From positions 1-59,009 of the IMG/VR virus record IMGVR_UViG_3300035698_004207: 59,009 nt of DNA. One strand, written 5' to 3'. The notes under the pieces were generated by a model that saw only the letters and a list, made by a program, of their open reading frames with translations, made no database searches and was not told the origin of the DNA. Positions within the stretch are counted from its first letter, which is position 1. The number at the start of each line of letters is the position of its first letter. The position numbers were made by a program, and so were the translations under genes. This DNA comes from a virus. Positions 14,374-23,400 of this stretch are shown here, in pieces.

Positions 14374-15963
14374 ATGGACACTACAAAGCAGGCAAAGGAA
14401 CTTTGGGCACCAGGTAGACTGGCGTCCAAGGCCTATGACAAGTACTTCCCGGTAGACAAGTGGAAGTTCCCCGGTAGCTACGACGATGTTAGGCAGCGGG
14501 CTGCTACCCGTATATCTGCAGACGGTAGTACCATGTCACTAGAGGACCAGCAGAAGCTACAGGACTCGTTGACCGTTCAGCGCGACGTAGGTCACAAGCA
14601 GACCAGTCGTATGTACGGTGAGATCGCTGACTGGTCTACGGTATTGGCATTGCTTGGCGGTGGCGTTGGTCTGGCTCAGAATCTACCCAAGTTGCTCAAA
14701 CTCCGTAAGCTACCCAAGGCTAAGGAGAGGGCTAAGGAAGCACAGAAGCTGTCGGCTGATCCAGGTGATTACCTTGGTGCGGCCTCACAGCTACCGGGCG
14801 CGCTCAACACACCGGGCATGGCGGCCGGTATACTACCGGCAGCTGGTGTTGGCTCGTTCCTCGGATCTATATACCTAGCTGATTGGATAACCGATAGGAT
14901 ACGTGCCAAGGAGATGAAGGAACGTAAGAAGGGTTTGCAGCGCGAGTTTGAAGAATTGTTGGTCAAGCCTGCTAGCTCCAAGCTTAGTACCGATTTGGAG
15001 AAGATGGCTGAGCTGTACAAAGAGAGTGACGAAAGCGTGTTCTCTAGATTTGTTAAGCGAGGCCTTGGTCTTGGTACGTTGCTTGCGGCTCTTATTGGCT
15101 ACGCCGGGTTTGAAGGCGGACGGTCATTGCGTAAGAAGTTCGATCCCAATGTGGCACGAGCAGCGGCGTTGGAGCACGCACTACGTCTACGTCAGCACAG
15201 CATGCCCACGGCTATCAAGTTGAATACCGTATCACCTGAAGAGGTGTTGGAACCCGATGAGGTACTCTCACCGGAGAGGCCACCGCTCAGCAAGGGACCT
15301 ATTGAGATGCCGTTCGCCATACAGGGTAAGAAGAAGCGTGAGCAACGTGATGAGTACGACGAGGCTCTCAGTCTGCTTAAGATGGGTCAGTTTGGCGGAG
15401 TGCGTAACAAGCTGCGCGGTATCGGCACAGGTATCAAAAACACGGCCAGCGCTGTTCAGCGCCTACCGGGTGAGATTGGCGATCTAAGACAACAGATAGG
15501 TGATACGAGTGCTGACTGGCAGGGTAAGTACAACGATGCTATGACTCGGATGCAAGATATGGATACCGAGTGGGGTGGTAGGATGGATGCCGGTGTTGGT
15601 CAGATTAAAGCTCTGCAAGAACAGGTACGAGCTGCCCACGAGAAGATCACAGGCTATGACAAGTTGTTCAGTGATCCCAGGGCGTTGATGGCCAAGTTCG
15701 GACCGTCGTTACGAGCAGCTGGCGGTCAGGTTGGCGAAGGCCTACCAGGCGGGGTGTACAGGGGCGCCAAGCGTGGTATTGGTAACGCCGTTCAGCAGCA
15801 TGTGGTTGATCCTGTTAGCAGGTTGTTCCAGGCCCTACGCGGCGGTGGGAATAACGCTATGAACTACATGACTGGTGGCCAGCCAGCAGGTGGATGGTGG
15901 CAGTCGTTTATGGGCATGCTTGGTCGACTCTTCGGCGGTAACAGTGGAGTGCAGCCAGTATAG
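14374..15963 (+). CDS. Large membrane-type structural protein, 529 aa
   Basis: Contains several hydrophobic Gly/Ala segments: near residues 85-105 (WSTVLALLGGGVGLAQNL), 145-172 (GMAAGILPAAGVGSFLGSIY) and 226-248 (RGLGLGTLLAALIGYAGFEG). They are separated by very basic charged stretches (KMKERKKGL-type). The C-terminal half is helical (GKYNDAMTRMQDMDTEWGGR, IKALQEQVRAAHEKI) and ends Gly/Trp-rich. The pattern fits a pore-forming or injected inner virion protein. It directly precedes the RNA polymerase gene by 8 bases. Confidence 0.65.
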   Translation: MDTTKQAKELWAPGRLASKAYDKYFPVDKWKFPGSYDDVRQRAATRISADGSTMSLEDQQKLQDSLTVQRDVGHKQTSRMYGEIADWSTVLALLGGGVGLAQNLPKLLKLRKLPKAKERAKEAQKLSADPGDYLGAASQLPGALNTPGMAAGILPAAGVGSFLGSIYLADWITDRIRAKEMKERKKGLQREFEELLVKPASSKLSTDLEKMAELYKESDESVFSRFVKRGLGLGTLLAALIGYAGFEGGRSLRKKFDPNVARAAALEHALRLRQHSMPTAIKLNTVSPEEVLEPDEVLSPERPPLSKGPIEMPFAIQGKKKREQRDEYDEALSLLKMGQFGGVRNKLRGIGTGIKNTASAVQRLPGEIGDLRQQIGDTSADWQGKYNDAMTRMQDMDTEWGGRMDAGVGQIKALQEQVRAAHEKITGYDKLFSDPRALMAKFGPSLRAAGGQVGEGLPGGVYRGAKRGIGNAVQQHVVDPVSRLFQALRGGGNNAMNYMTGGQPAGGWWQSFMGMLGRLFGGNSGVQPV

Positions 15964-15971
15964 GAGGCGTT

Positions 15972-18900
15972 ATGGCCACACTACCAACAGGCCTCCGAGA
16001 TTTCCTTGACTACGGTACAACCCGTAAACGTATCTTCGATAACGTGGTGACCGGTCTTGGCGAGCGGTATCCGCTCGAGAACGATCAGTACAAGCTGGAA
16101 CTCAACGACCTACGTTACGAAGGCCCAGACAAGTTCTCCCTCAAGGAACAGAAGAAGGCTATTCTCCGACGCAAGAGCCTTGACCGTAAACTGGTCGGCA
16201 CATGGCAGCTGACGGACAAACTCACTGGCACACCGGTTGATAAACGTAAGACCGTGGTAGCCAAGGTGCCGTATCTGACTAGTCGCGGTACGTACGTGGT
16301 TAACGGCAATGAGTACACGGTAAGCAACCAGATGCGTCTTAAGTCAGGTGTGTACACACGTGTTAAGGACAACGGTGACCACGAAGCGCATTTCAATGTA
16401 TTGAGTGGCGGTCCGAGCTTCCGGGTGTTCATGGAACCCAAGACTGGTATCTTTCGTATGCAGGTAGGGCAGAGCAGATTGCCTCTTTATCCGTTACTCA
16501 AGTCCATGGGCATACCGGACTCACAGTTAGCCAAGTCATGGGGCACGGAGCTACTGCAAGCCAATTTACAGGCGTCGGCACGTAAGGGCGACACCACACT
16601 CAAGAAAGCGTGGGACCGGTTAGCCAACTCTAGGGCGTTGAAGGAAGTAGGAGAGCATCCGGAGAAAGACATGCGCATGCTGCTTGAGCGGTTCAAGCTC
16701 AATCCAGAGGTTACGCGCCGCACACTTGGTACAGCCTATGATCGTGTAACACCCGAGGCCATGATGCGCACAACAGCCAAGCTGATCAACATCTCTCAGC
16801 AGCTGGAAGACACGGACGACCGTGATAGCCTAGCGTACCAGAACACACTGAGTGCCGAGGACTTCTTTAAAGAACGGGTAGCCAAGGACGCAGGTCAGAT
16901 TGGGCGCAGACTACTGTGGAAGGCCACCATGCGTAAGAACCTTGGTAATCTACCGGCCGGTGCGCTCACTCCTCAGTTGGATCAGGTGTTCTTCAAGTCA
17001 GGTGTGGCGCAGCCGCTTGAAGAGGTGAACACCATGGACATGCTGGACCAGAACCTACGTATCATACGAATGGGTGAGGGCGGAATCCCTTGCTACTCAT
17101 CGGATACCGAGGTGCTGGCTATAGACGGGTGGAAACCGTGGCCGGATGTGGTTGAGACCGATAGATTAGCCTGTATGCAGGAAGGCCGGCTACTGTTTGA
17201 ACCTCCACGCGCTTTACATCAAGCTGACTACGTGGGTCCTATGTATCGAGGGGTTACCAAGCGCCTTGATTACCTGGTTACACCTGATCATCGTATGTAC
17301 GTATCGTATCAAGGCAATGACGGGTATTCACCTTTTTGCTTTAAGGCAGCTAAGGACGTACACGGTAAACGTATAAGGCACGTAGTTGCTGCACTACCAT
17401 ATCGTGGAGGGGGAGAGTCTAGTAGTTTTGAGATCGCGACCGCGCCCGCGCCGGTTGAGGGCGCTAACAGCGGATCTGCTCGTAAGGACGAGCTAACTGT
17501 TGATATATACGATTGGGTAGAATTCCTCGGCTACTACCTTGCAGAAGGATCATACGCCTACTGTCAAACCCGTAAAGAGTATAGGATAGAGCTGGGCAAA
17601 GTGCTTTCCAAGAACCCGGCAGAGCATAGCCGTATTGTTGATGTGATGGACCGTCTGGGTTTTACACACCGATATGAACAAGATCGCAGATTAGTAGTAT
17701 CTGGTAAGCACCTAGCGTATTACGTAAGTCAATTCGGTAAATCTGTGGATAAGTTCGTGCCCGACTTTGTAATGGCCGGATCGTACGAGCTACGAAACCG
17801 TTTCTTTCATAGTCTAGTATGCATGGATCATAGTGGGGACCTGAATGGTACATCATTTCTTTACGCATCGGCGTCAAAGACATTACGTGACCAAGCTGGG
17901 TGGCTAGCCATATCCTTAGGTTACGGCGTACATTACTATGTACGTCAGAAGGCTGGGGAGAATCCGCAATATCAGGTCAGGGTATCAAAGTCCAAGATCT
18001 CTGGTATAGCTCTTCAAAAAAACAGACAGCAGTATCAGGTGGAGCAGTATGATGGTAAAGTATATTGCGCATCGGTACCGGGGGACAAGCTGTTTGTTCG
18101 TAGAAATGGTAAGACCATGTGGTGTGGTAACTCGCAGGACGCGGTACCGATGGAATCTCGTGATGTCCAACCGTCGCACATGGGGTTCGTTGACCCAGTA
18201 CGTAGTCCGGAGTCAAGTGCCGTGGGTGTGGATAGCAGACTGGCGTACAATACGTTTAAGGGCGAGGACGACAAGCTTTACAGCCGGGTACGCAATGCCA
18301 AGGGCAAGACCGAGTACGTTACGCCCGAGGCGTTAACCGAGTCTGTTGTGGCGTTCCCGGGCGAGCTACGTCGGGCGGCCGCCGATGGTCGTAAGCGTGT
18401 TAAGGTCATGGCTGGTGGTAAACTGCAGTTCGTTGACGCCAAGGCCGTTGACTACGAGATACCAAGCTCACAAGAGTTGTTCAACTTCGGATCCAACTTG
18501 GTACCTATGATCAGTGGTAGTAAGGGCGGACGTCTACTCATGGGTGGTAAGATGGTTGGCCAGGCACTACCGTTACAAGATGCTGAGTCTCCGTTGGTAC
18601 AATCGCTTATGCCTGAAAGTGACCGCAGCTTTGAGAACAAGATGGGTAAGTACTCTGGGGTTGTGCATGCCGAGCAACCTGGTACGGTACAGCAGGTAAC
18701 TAAGGATGGGATCACGGTACTGCAGAAGGATGGTACCAAGCGCGAGTACGAGACGTACGATCACTTCCCACTCAATCGTAAGACCTATTTGAGCAGCAAG
18801 ATCGCGGTCAAGCCCGGTGATCGGGTAAAGCCCGGGCAACTACTGGCTACCAGCAACATGACGGATAGCGAGGGCACGTTGGCACTTGGTAAGAACCTGA

Positions 18901-20384
18901 ACGTCGGTTACATGCCTTACCGTGGCCTGAACTTCGAGGACGCTACGGTTATCAGCCAGGCGGCGGCCAACAAGATGAGCAGCGAACACATGTATACCTC
19001 TAAGATGGATTTCGATAGTCTGCTGAACGTCAACAAGAACAAGTTCATCTCTTTATTCCCAGGTAACTACGTGGTTAGCCAGCTCAAGAAGATGAGTGAC
19101 GACGGTGTGGTAAGGAAAGGCGCTATTCTCGAAAAAGGTGATCCGCTGATATTGGCCTTGCAGCGTAATGCCTCCAAGGGAGCGGGTATGCTGTACAAGG
19201 GCAAGAAGCGTAGCTTCACCGACGAGTCTGTTACGTGGGACCACGAGACATCAGGTGTGGTTACCGACGTGTGGGCCGACGACAAGGGTGTGAAGATAGC
19301 TACCAAGACGTTCGCGCCCGCCAAGGTCGGTGACAAGATGTGCTTCGACCCCGAGACAGACATACTAACACGAAGTGGTTGGCGGCCCGTTGCCGACATC
19401 ACGTACAAAGATGAGGTTGCTACGCTTAACACCGAGACCGACGAGCTAGAATGGCAGTACCCTACGTACGTCTGGGCCTATGATCATGTTGGTAAAATGT
19501 ACTATCTAGCAACTAAACAGTTAGACATGCTTGTCACGCTTGATCACCGTTTGTGGGTTGCCCGTCCTGGTAAAGAGTACCAGGCTGTGAAGGCCTGTGA
19601 CTTCTATAAGTCTAAGGGCGAGTGGCAGTTTAAGAAAGACTGTAACTGGCGCGGAGTTGATCGGAAAGCTATTGCGTTTGAATCGTATACGCCACGTAAC
19701 TCTAGAGAAAATTGTCTGACAAGTGCTAGCATGGACGATTGGTTGGAATTCTTAGGCTATTACATCGCCGAAGGTTGGAGTATTTATCAAGAACATAAGA
19801 ATCACAAGTACGTTCGCATAGCCCAGTACCCTGGCGATATATGCGATAAAATTGAAGCGGTGATCAAGCGGTTGGGGCTAAGGTATTCTTACGATGAGAA
19901 GGATAAACGATTTGTTATTAACAGCAAATGGCTGTATTCGGTGTTGGAGCCTTTAGGAAACAGCCGCTCGAAGTACGTGCCCGCGTATATTCAGGAGCTT
20001 TGTCCTCGGCAGCTGCAAATCTTTTTGGACGCGTATTTGGATGGCGACGGTCACCGCGGTGCCTGCTACGAGTACACAACTTCTTCAAAGCGTTTGGCGT
20101 ACGATATACAACTCATTTGTTTGAAGTTGGGGTTTACGGCGAGTGTTAAGAAAGTAGAACGTGTCGATAACTGGCAGAAAGTTCCTTGCTATCGGGCGAG
20201 GATCAATAGAACGCAGCTAAGACCGCGGTGGAAGAAAAGCCGGGCAAAGCAGTATGCGTCTGTTCAAGAGAAGTTAGTAGATTATGAGGGTAAGGTCCAT
20301 TGTATTACTGTAGCTAATCACGTGATATATTGTAAAAGGAGGGACAAAACGTACTGGTCACATAATAGTGGCCGGTACGGTTAA
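15972..20384 (+). CDS. RNA polymerase beta subunit, N-terminal and central part, with inteins 1 and 2
   Basis: Multisubunit RNA polymerase beta. Recognisable segments: YVVNGNEYTVSNQMRLKSGV (bacterial FIINGTERVVVSQ region), SRDVQPSHMGFVDPVRSPE (bacterial RDVHPTHYG..P.ETPE), ALGKNLNVGYMPYRGLNFED, and KVGDKM with the first catalytic lysine. Intein 1 follows GEGGIP; intein 2 follows GDKM. Without inteins this part is about 781 residues. The frame stops at TAA (20382-20384) right after SGRYG, yet the same frame resumes 9 bases later with the conserved DKGIIS, so the gene is interrupted rather than finished. AGGAGG precedes the ATG. It lies among virion genes, so a packaged or late polymerase is possible. 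Confidence 0.92.
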   Translation: MATLPTGLRDFLDYGTTRKRIFDNVVTGLGERYPLENDQYKLELNDLRYEGPDKFSLKEQKKAILRRKSLDRKLVGTWQLTDKLTGTPVDKRKTVVAKVPYLTSRGTYVVNGNEYTVSNQMRLKSGVYTRVKDNGDHEAHFNVLSGGPSFRVFMEPKTGIFRMQVGQSRLPLYPLLKSMGIPDSQLAKSWGTELLQANLQASARKGDTTLKKAWDRLANSRALKEVGEHPEKDMRMLLERFKLNPEVTRRTLGTAYDRVTPEAMMRTTAKLINISQQLEDTDDRDSLAYQNTLSAEDFFKERVAKDAGQIGRRLLWKATMRKNLGNLPAGALTPQLDQVFFKSGVAQPLEEVNTMDMLDQNLRIIRMGEGGIPCYSSDTEVLAIDGWKPWPDVVETDRLACMQEGRLLFEPPRALHQADYVGPMYRGVTKRLDYLVTPDHRMYVSYQGNDGYSPFCFKAAKDVHGKRIRHVVAALPYRGGGESSSFEIATAPAPVEGANSGSARKDELTVDIYDWVEFLGYYLAEGSYAYCQTRKEYRIELGKVLSKNPAEHSRIVDVMDRLGFTHRYEQDRRLVVSGKHLAYYVSQFGKSVDKFVPDFVMAGSYELRNRFFHSLVCMDHSGDLNGTSFLYASASKTLRDQAGWLAISLGYGVHYYVRQKAGENPQYQVRVSKSKISGIALQKNRQQYQVEQYDGKVYCASVPGDKLFVRRNGKTMWCGNSQDAVPMESRDVQPSHMGFVDPVRSPESSAVGVDSRLAYNTFKGEDDKLYSRVRNAKGKTEYVTPEALTESVVAFPGELRRAAADGRKRVKVMAGGKLQFVDAKAVDYEIPSSQELFNFGSNLVPMISGSKGGRLLMGGKMVGQALPLQDAESPLVQSLMPESDRSFENKMGKYSGVVHAEQPGTVQQVTKDGITVLQKDGTKREYETYDHFPLNRKTYLSSKIAVKPGDRVKPGQLLATSNMTDSEGTLALGKNLNVGYMPYRGLNFEDATVISQAAANKMSSEHMYTSKMDFDSLLNVNKNKFISLFPGNYVVSQLKKMSDDGVVRKGAILEKGDPLILALQRNASKGAGMLYKGKKRSFTDESVTWDHETSGVVTDVWADDKGVKIATKTFAPAKVGDKMCFDPETDILTRSGWRPVADITYKDEVATLNTETDELEWQYPTYVWAYDHVGKMYYLATKQLDMLVTLDHRLWVARPGKEYQAVKACDFYKSKGEWQFKKDCNWRGVDRKAIAFESYTPRNSRENCLTSASMDDWLEFLGYYIAEGWSIYQEHKNHKYVRIAQYPGDICDKIEAVIKRLGLRYSYDEKDKRFVINSKWLYSVLEPLGNSRSKYVPAYIQELCPRQLQIFLDAYLDGDGHRGACYEYTTSSKRLAYDIQLICLKLGFTASVKKVERVDNWQKVPCYRARINRTQLRPRWKKSRAKQYASVQEKLVDYEGKVHCITVANHVIYCKRRDKTYWSHNSGRYG
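17091..18131 (+). mobile_element. Intein 1 in RNA polymerase beta (347 aa)
   Basis: Residues 374-720. Starts CYSSDTEVLAIDGWKPW (block A), has TPDHRMYV (block B), LAGLIDADG-type endonuclease block WVEFLGYYLAEGSY and a degenerate second block near MDHSGDLNG, and ends VYCASVPGDKLFVRRNG then MWCGN before Ser+1. The penultimate His is replaced by Gly, as in some active inteins. The insertion point is between GEGGIP and SQDAVPMESRDV. Confidence 0.92.
19341..20366 (+). mobile_element. Intein 2 in RNA polymerase beta (342 aa)
   Basis: Residues 1124-1465. Starts CFDPETDILTRSGWRPV; block B is TLDHRLWV. Two LAGLIDADG blocks are intact in form (WLEFLGYYIAEGWS, FLDAYLDGDGHRG). It ends VHCITVANHVIYCKRR then YWSHN before Ser+1. 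It sits between GDKM and SGRYG, between the two catalytic lysines, with the in-frame TAA only 15 bases downstream. It resembles intein 1 and may be related to it. Confidence 0.93.
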
Positions 20385-20390
20385 CTAAGC
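20382..20390 (+). other. Nine-base stop-containing insertion in RNA polymerase beta
   Basis: The frame reads GRYG, TAA, CTA, AGC, then GAT AAA GGA ATA ATA (DKGIIS). Bacterial beta reads GRHGNKGVIS with no gap, so 9 bases (TAACTAAGC) are extra. They also carry a second TAA one frame over (20386-20388), and native bases close the third frame at 20393. The next in-frame ATG is 20430, with no ribosome site and about 30 bases from AAAGGA. This could be a programmed ribosomal bypass, a repair scar or a gene break. Confidence 0.85.
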
Positions 20391-20429
20391 GATAAAGGAA
20401 TAATAAGTAAAATCGTATCCGATGATCAG

Positions 20430-23400
20430 ATGCCTGTAGATGGGCAGGGCCAGCCGCTGGACGTGCTTGTCAATCCCCTAGGTGTAATCAGTCGTGGTAA
20501 CCCCAGTCAGTTGGTTGAAGCCATTCTTGGTAAGATTGCGGCCGCGCGTGGTAAGCCGTACAAGGTAGAGGGCTTTGGCGACGACGACATGGTTGAGTTC
20601 GCTATCAAGGAGCTGGAGAAGTCTGGGCTCAGTGACACGGAGAGTGTGTTCGACCCGGTTATGAACAGAGAGATCCCAGGCATATTGGTAGGCAAGCGGT
20701 TCTTCATGAAACTCCATCACACAGCGGAATCCAAGCTTAGTGGTCGCGGACTAGGAGTCTACACGTCTGAAGGCATACCGGCACAGGCGCCGGGCGGCGA
20801 GGACAGCCCTAAGCGCATTGGTGGCGGCGAGATGCAGGGTCTGGTAGCGCACGGGGCATGTTTTACAGGCGCGACCAGGGTGCTGACCCAGGAATACGGC
20901 TGGCTTCAAATATCTAAGATTGTCAGTAAACGTTTACCACTACTGGTGGCGTCGTTCAACAGTGTGACAAAACGAATAGAGTATAAGAAGATAATAGATT
21001 GGCTTTGTAGATCTGTTCCTGAAACTGACTTTGTAGAGGTACGGACAAAAGCACGAGTTGGGTCCAGGCGTGGCGGTATTGCCGGTTATCGAAGGGGTAT
21101 TAAATGTACTCGTGGACATGAATTTCATACACCGACAGGTAAAGTTCAAGCCGCGGACTTGCAGGCCGGGCATGAAATACTATCAATTGGCCCTGCAATT
21201 GCGGATTGGCAGGTAGCAGCGCTTTACGGGTCAGTTATGGGCGACAGCTACATAAGCCCGCAAGGCCGCGTATCGTTTGTACACGGTCATACGCAATATG
21301 ATTATTTAACGTGGAAATATCGGTTGTTCAAAAACATGGTACGTACTGCCCCTAAAAAACAGCGTCTTTCTGCGGGTGGCTTTGCAAAAAAACCTACTAT
21401 GCGTTTCTGTACTCTTACAAATCACATAAGTCAGAGGATGCGGGTTGAAATGTATGGTCAACATAAAAAAGTACCAGAGGGTATTGTTGCTAAGATGGGC
21501 TGGTATGGCTTAGGTATTTGGTTTGCAGATGACGGAGGTTGTTGTAACCGCAACGGAAAAGCCAGCGTGTATAGATTGCATACAAATGCTTTTACGGTCG
21601 CCGAGTGCGAGCGATTGGCTCTTGAACTTCAAGAGTTTACCGGAGCGCCGTGGCGTGTAGTTATTAGATCAGTTGCAGGTAAAAAACGTTATCCAATTTT
21701 AACGTTAACGAATAGCGAACCTAACACGCTAGTTGATTTTGCAAAGCAGCTTGGGCCATATCTTCCGCCTATGTTTGGCTATAAGCTTGGAAACAGATAC
21801 GCAGGTGTAGTAGGTTCCGCTTGGTCTAAACTTGTTACTCCGCAGCACCTAACTGTTAACCCCTGTATAGTAACGTCAATCGAACCGTACGAGCTTAAAT
21901 CGTACGAGTCTGGGCTAGTATACAATATTACGGTTGAAGACAATCATAATTATATTGTACACGGCGTTCTTGTAGGTAATTCGGAGGTTATCAAGGACGT
22001 CAAGAACGTACGTGGGCAGCGCAACGACGAGTACTGGAAAGCCATGATGATGGGTCACCCGCCACCAACACCAGCTATCCCCATGGCGTACAAGAAGATG
22101 CTGGCGTTACTCCAGGGTGCGGGTATCAACGTCAAGAAGCAGGGTAACTACCTACATCTACTGGCTATGACGGACAAGGATGTGGACAAAATGAGTTCTG
22201 GTGCGGTCAACAACCCGGATACCGTTAAGTGGATGAGCGAGTACGGTCGAGGCTCGTTCGGCGAGAAGAGCATGGAGCCCGTTAAGGGCGGGTTGTTCGA
22301 CCGAGGTATAACCGGTGGACATGGTGGGTGTTTTCATCCGATGACGCAGATATGGACTGAGCAAGGTTATATGTCTATTGGCGATATTGTTTTGGAGCGT
22401 AGGCGTGTTAAGGTGTGGAGCTACAATCATGCGGCTCAAGCTTTTGAGCTTAAGCCTATAACAAACTGGTTTAAGAACATAGCAGAAAACGGTATAAGTA
22501 GCTCGGTCTTTCAGGATGAGAAGAGGGGTGTTGATGCCATGCGGGCGTCCACACTATGGGGCACGCCAACACATCAAGTGTATGATAAGCACGGGCATTG
22601 CCAAGACCTGGCTGTTGCTACCAGTCTGCAAGCTGTTACGGAATGCGCGTCGTTAACACTTAGACAGTTTTTAGATGGGTGCATGCTCGGCGACGGACAT
22701 GTAAGCGAGGCTGGTAACTACGACGAGGTGCATTGCGCGACGCAGAAAGAGTACGCGATGTGGAAGGTGCGCGTTTTAGGCACGTTGGTACCGGCTAAGA
22801 ACATTAGAGAATTCATAGACACGTCGGGTGGCCTAATCAGATCAAAGGTGTATTTCAGGTCTATTACGCACCCTGTGTTAAAAGAATTACGCCGTGCTTG
22901 GTACGGCTCTGAAAAAAAACACGTTAGTAAACGGCAAGCGGTTGCTGCAATGAATCCAGTGTCGCTGTCGGTATGGTTTATGGATGATGGTAGTTGTTTC
23001 AGACGGGTCGATCGAAATACAATACAGATAGCGCTAAGCACGCATGGCTTTAACAAGAAGTCAGTTAGGAATTTAGCTACGGCCTTGTACAAGGTATACG
23101 GTATAACCTCTCGGATTTGTCGTGATAACAAGAAATACGGTAAGAAACCGTACGGCTGGTATTTACTGATAACCGCTAAAGACGCACATTATTTCTTGAA
23201 TATAGTAGCTCCGTATATTCATCCCAGTATGGTGTACAAACTGCCAAAGAGGCCGATTACTAGCTATTGTAAGTGCGGTCGAGAGATACTTCGGATACGA
23301 GATATATGTAATATGTGTTTACTTGACGAAGCTAGAAATTGTGGTGCACACAAGTTACCAAAGCATATACGTAGGAGGCTGGGCGGTACCGTCGGGGTTA

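Noticed and set aside
20430-20470. Independent start of a separate beta C-terminal gene at the ATG 20430
   Set aside because: Not fully excluded, but no ribosome site is positioned for it, and starting there would lose the conserved DKGIIS residues including a catalytic lysine.
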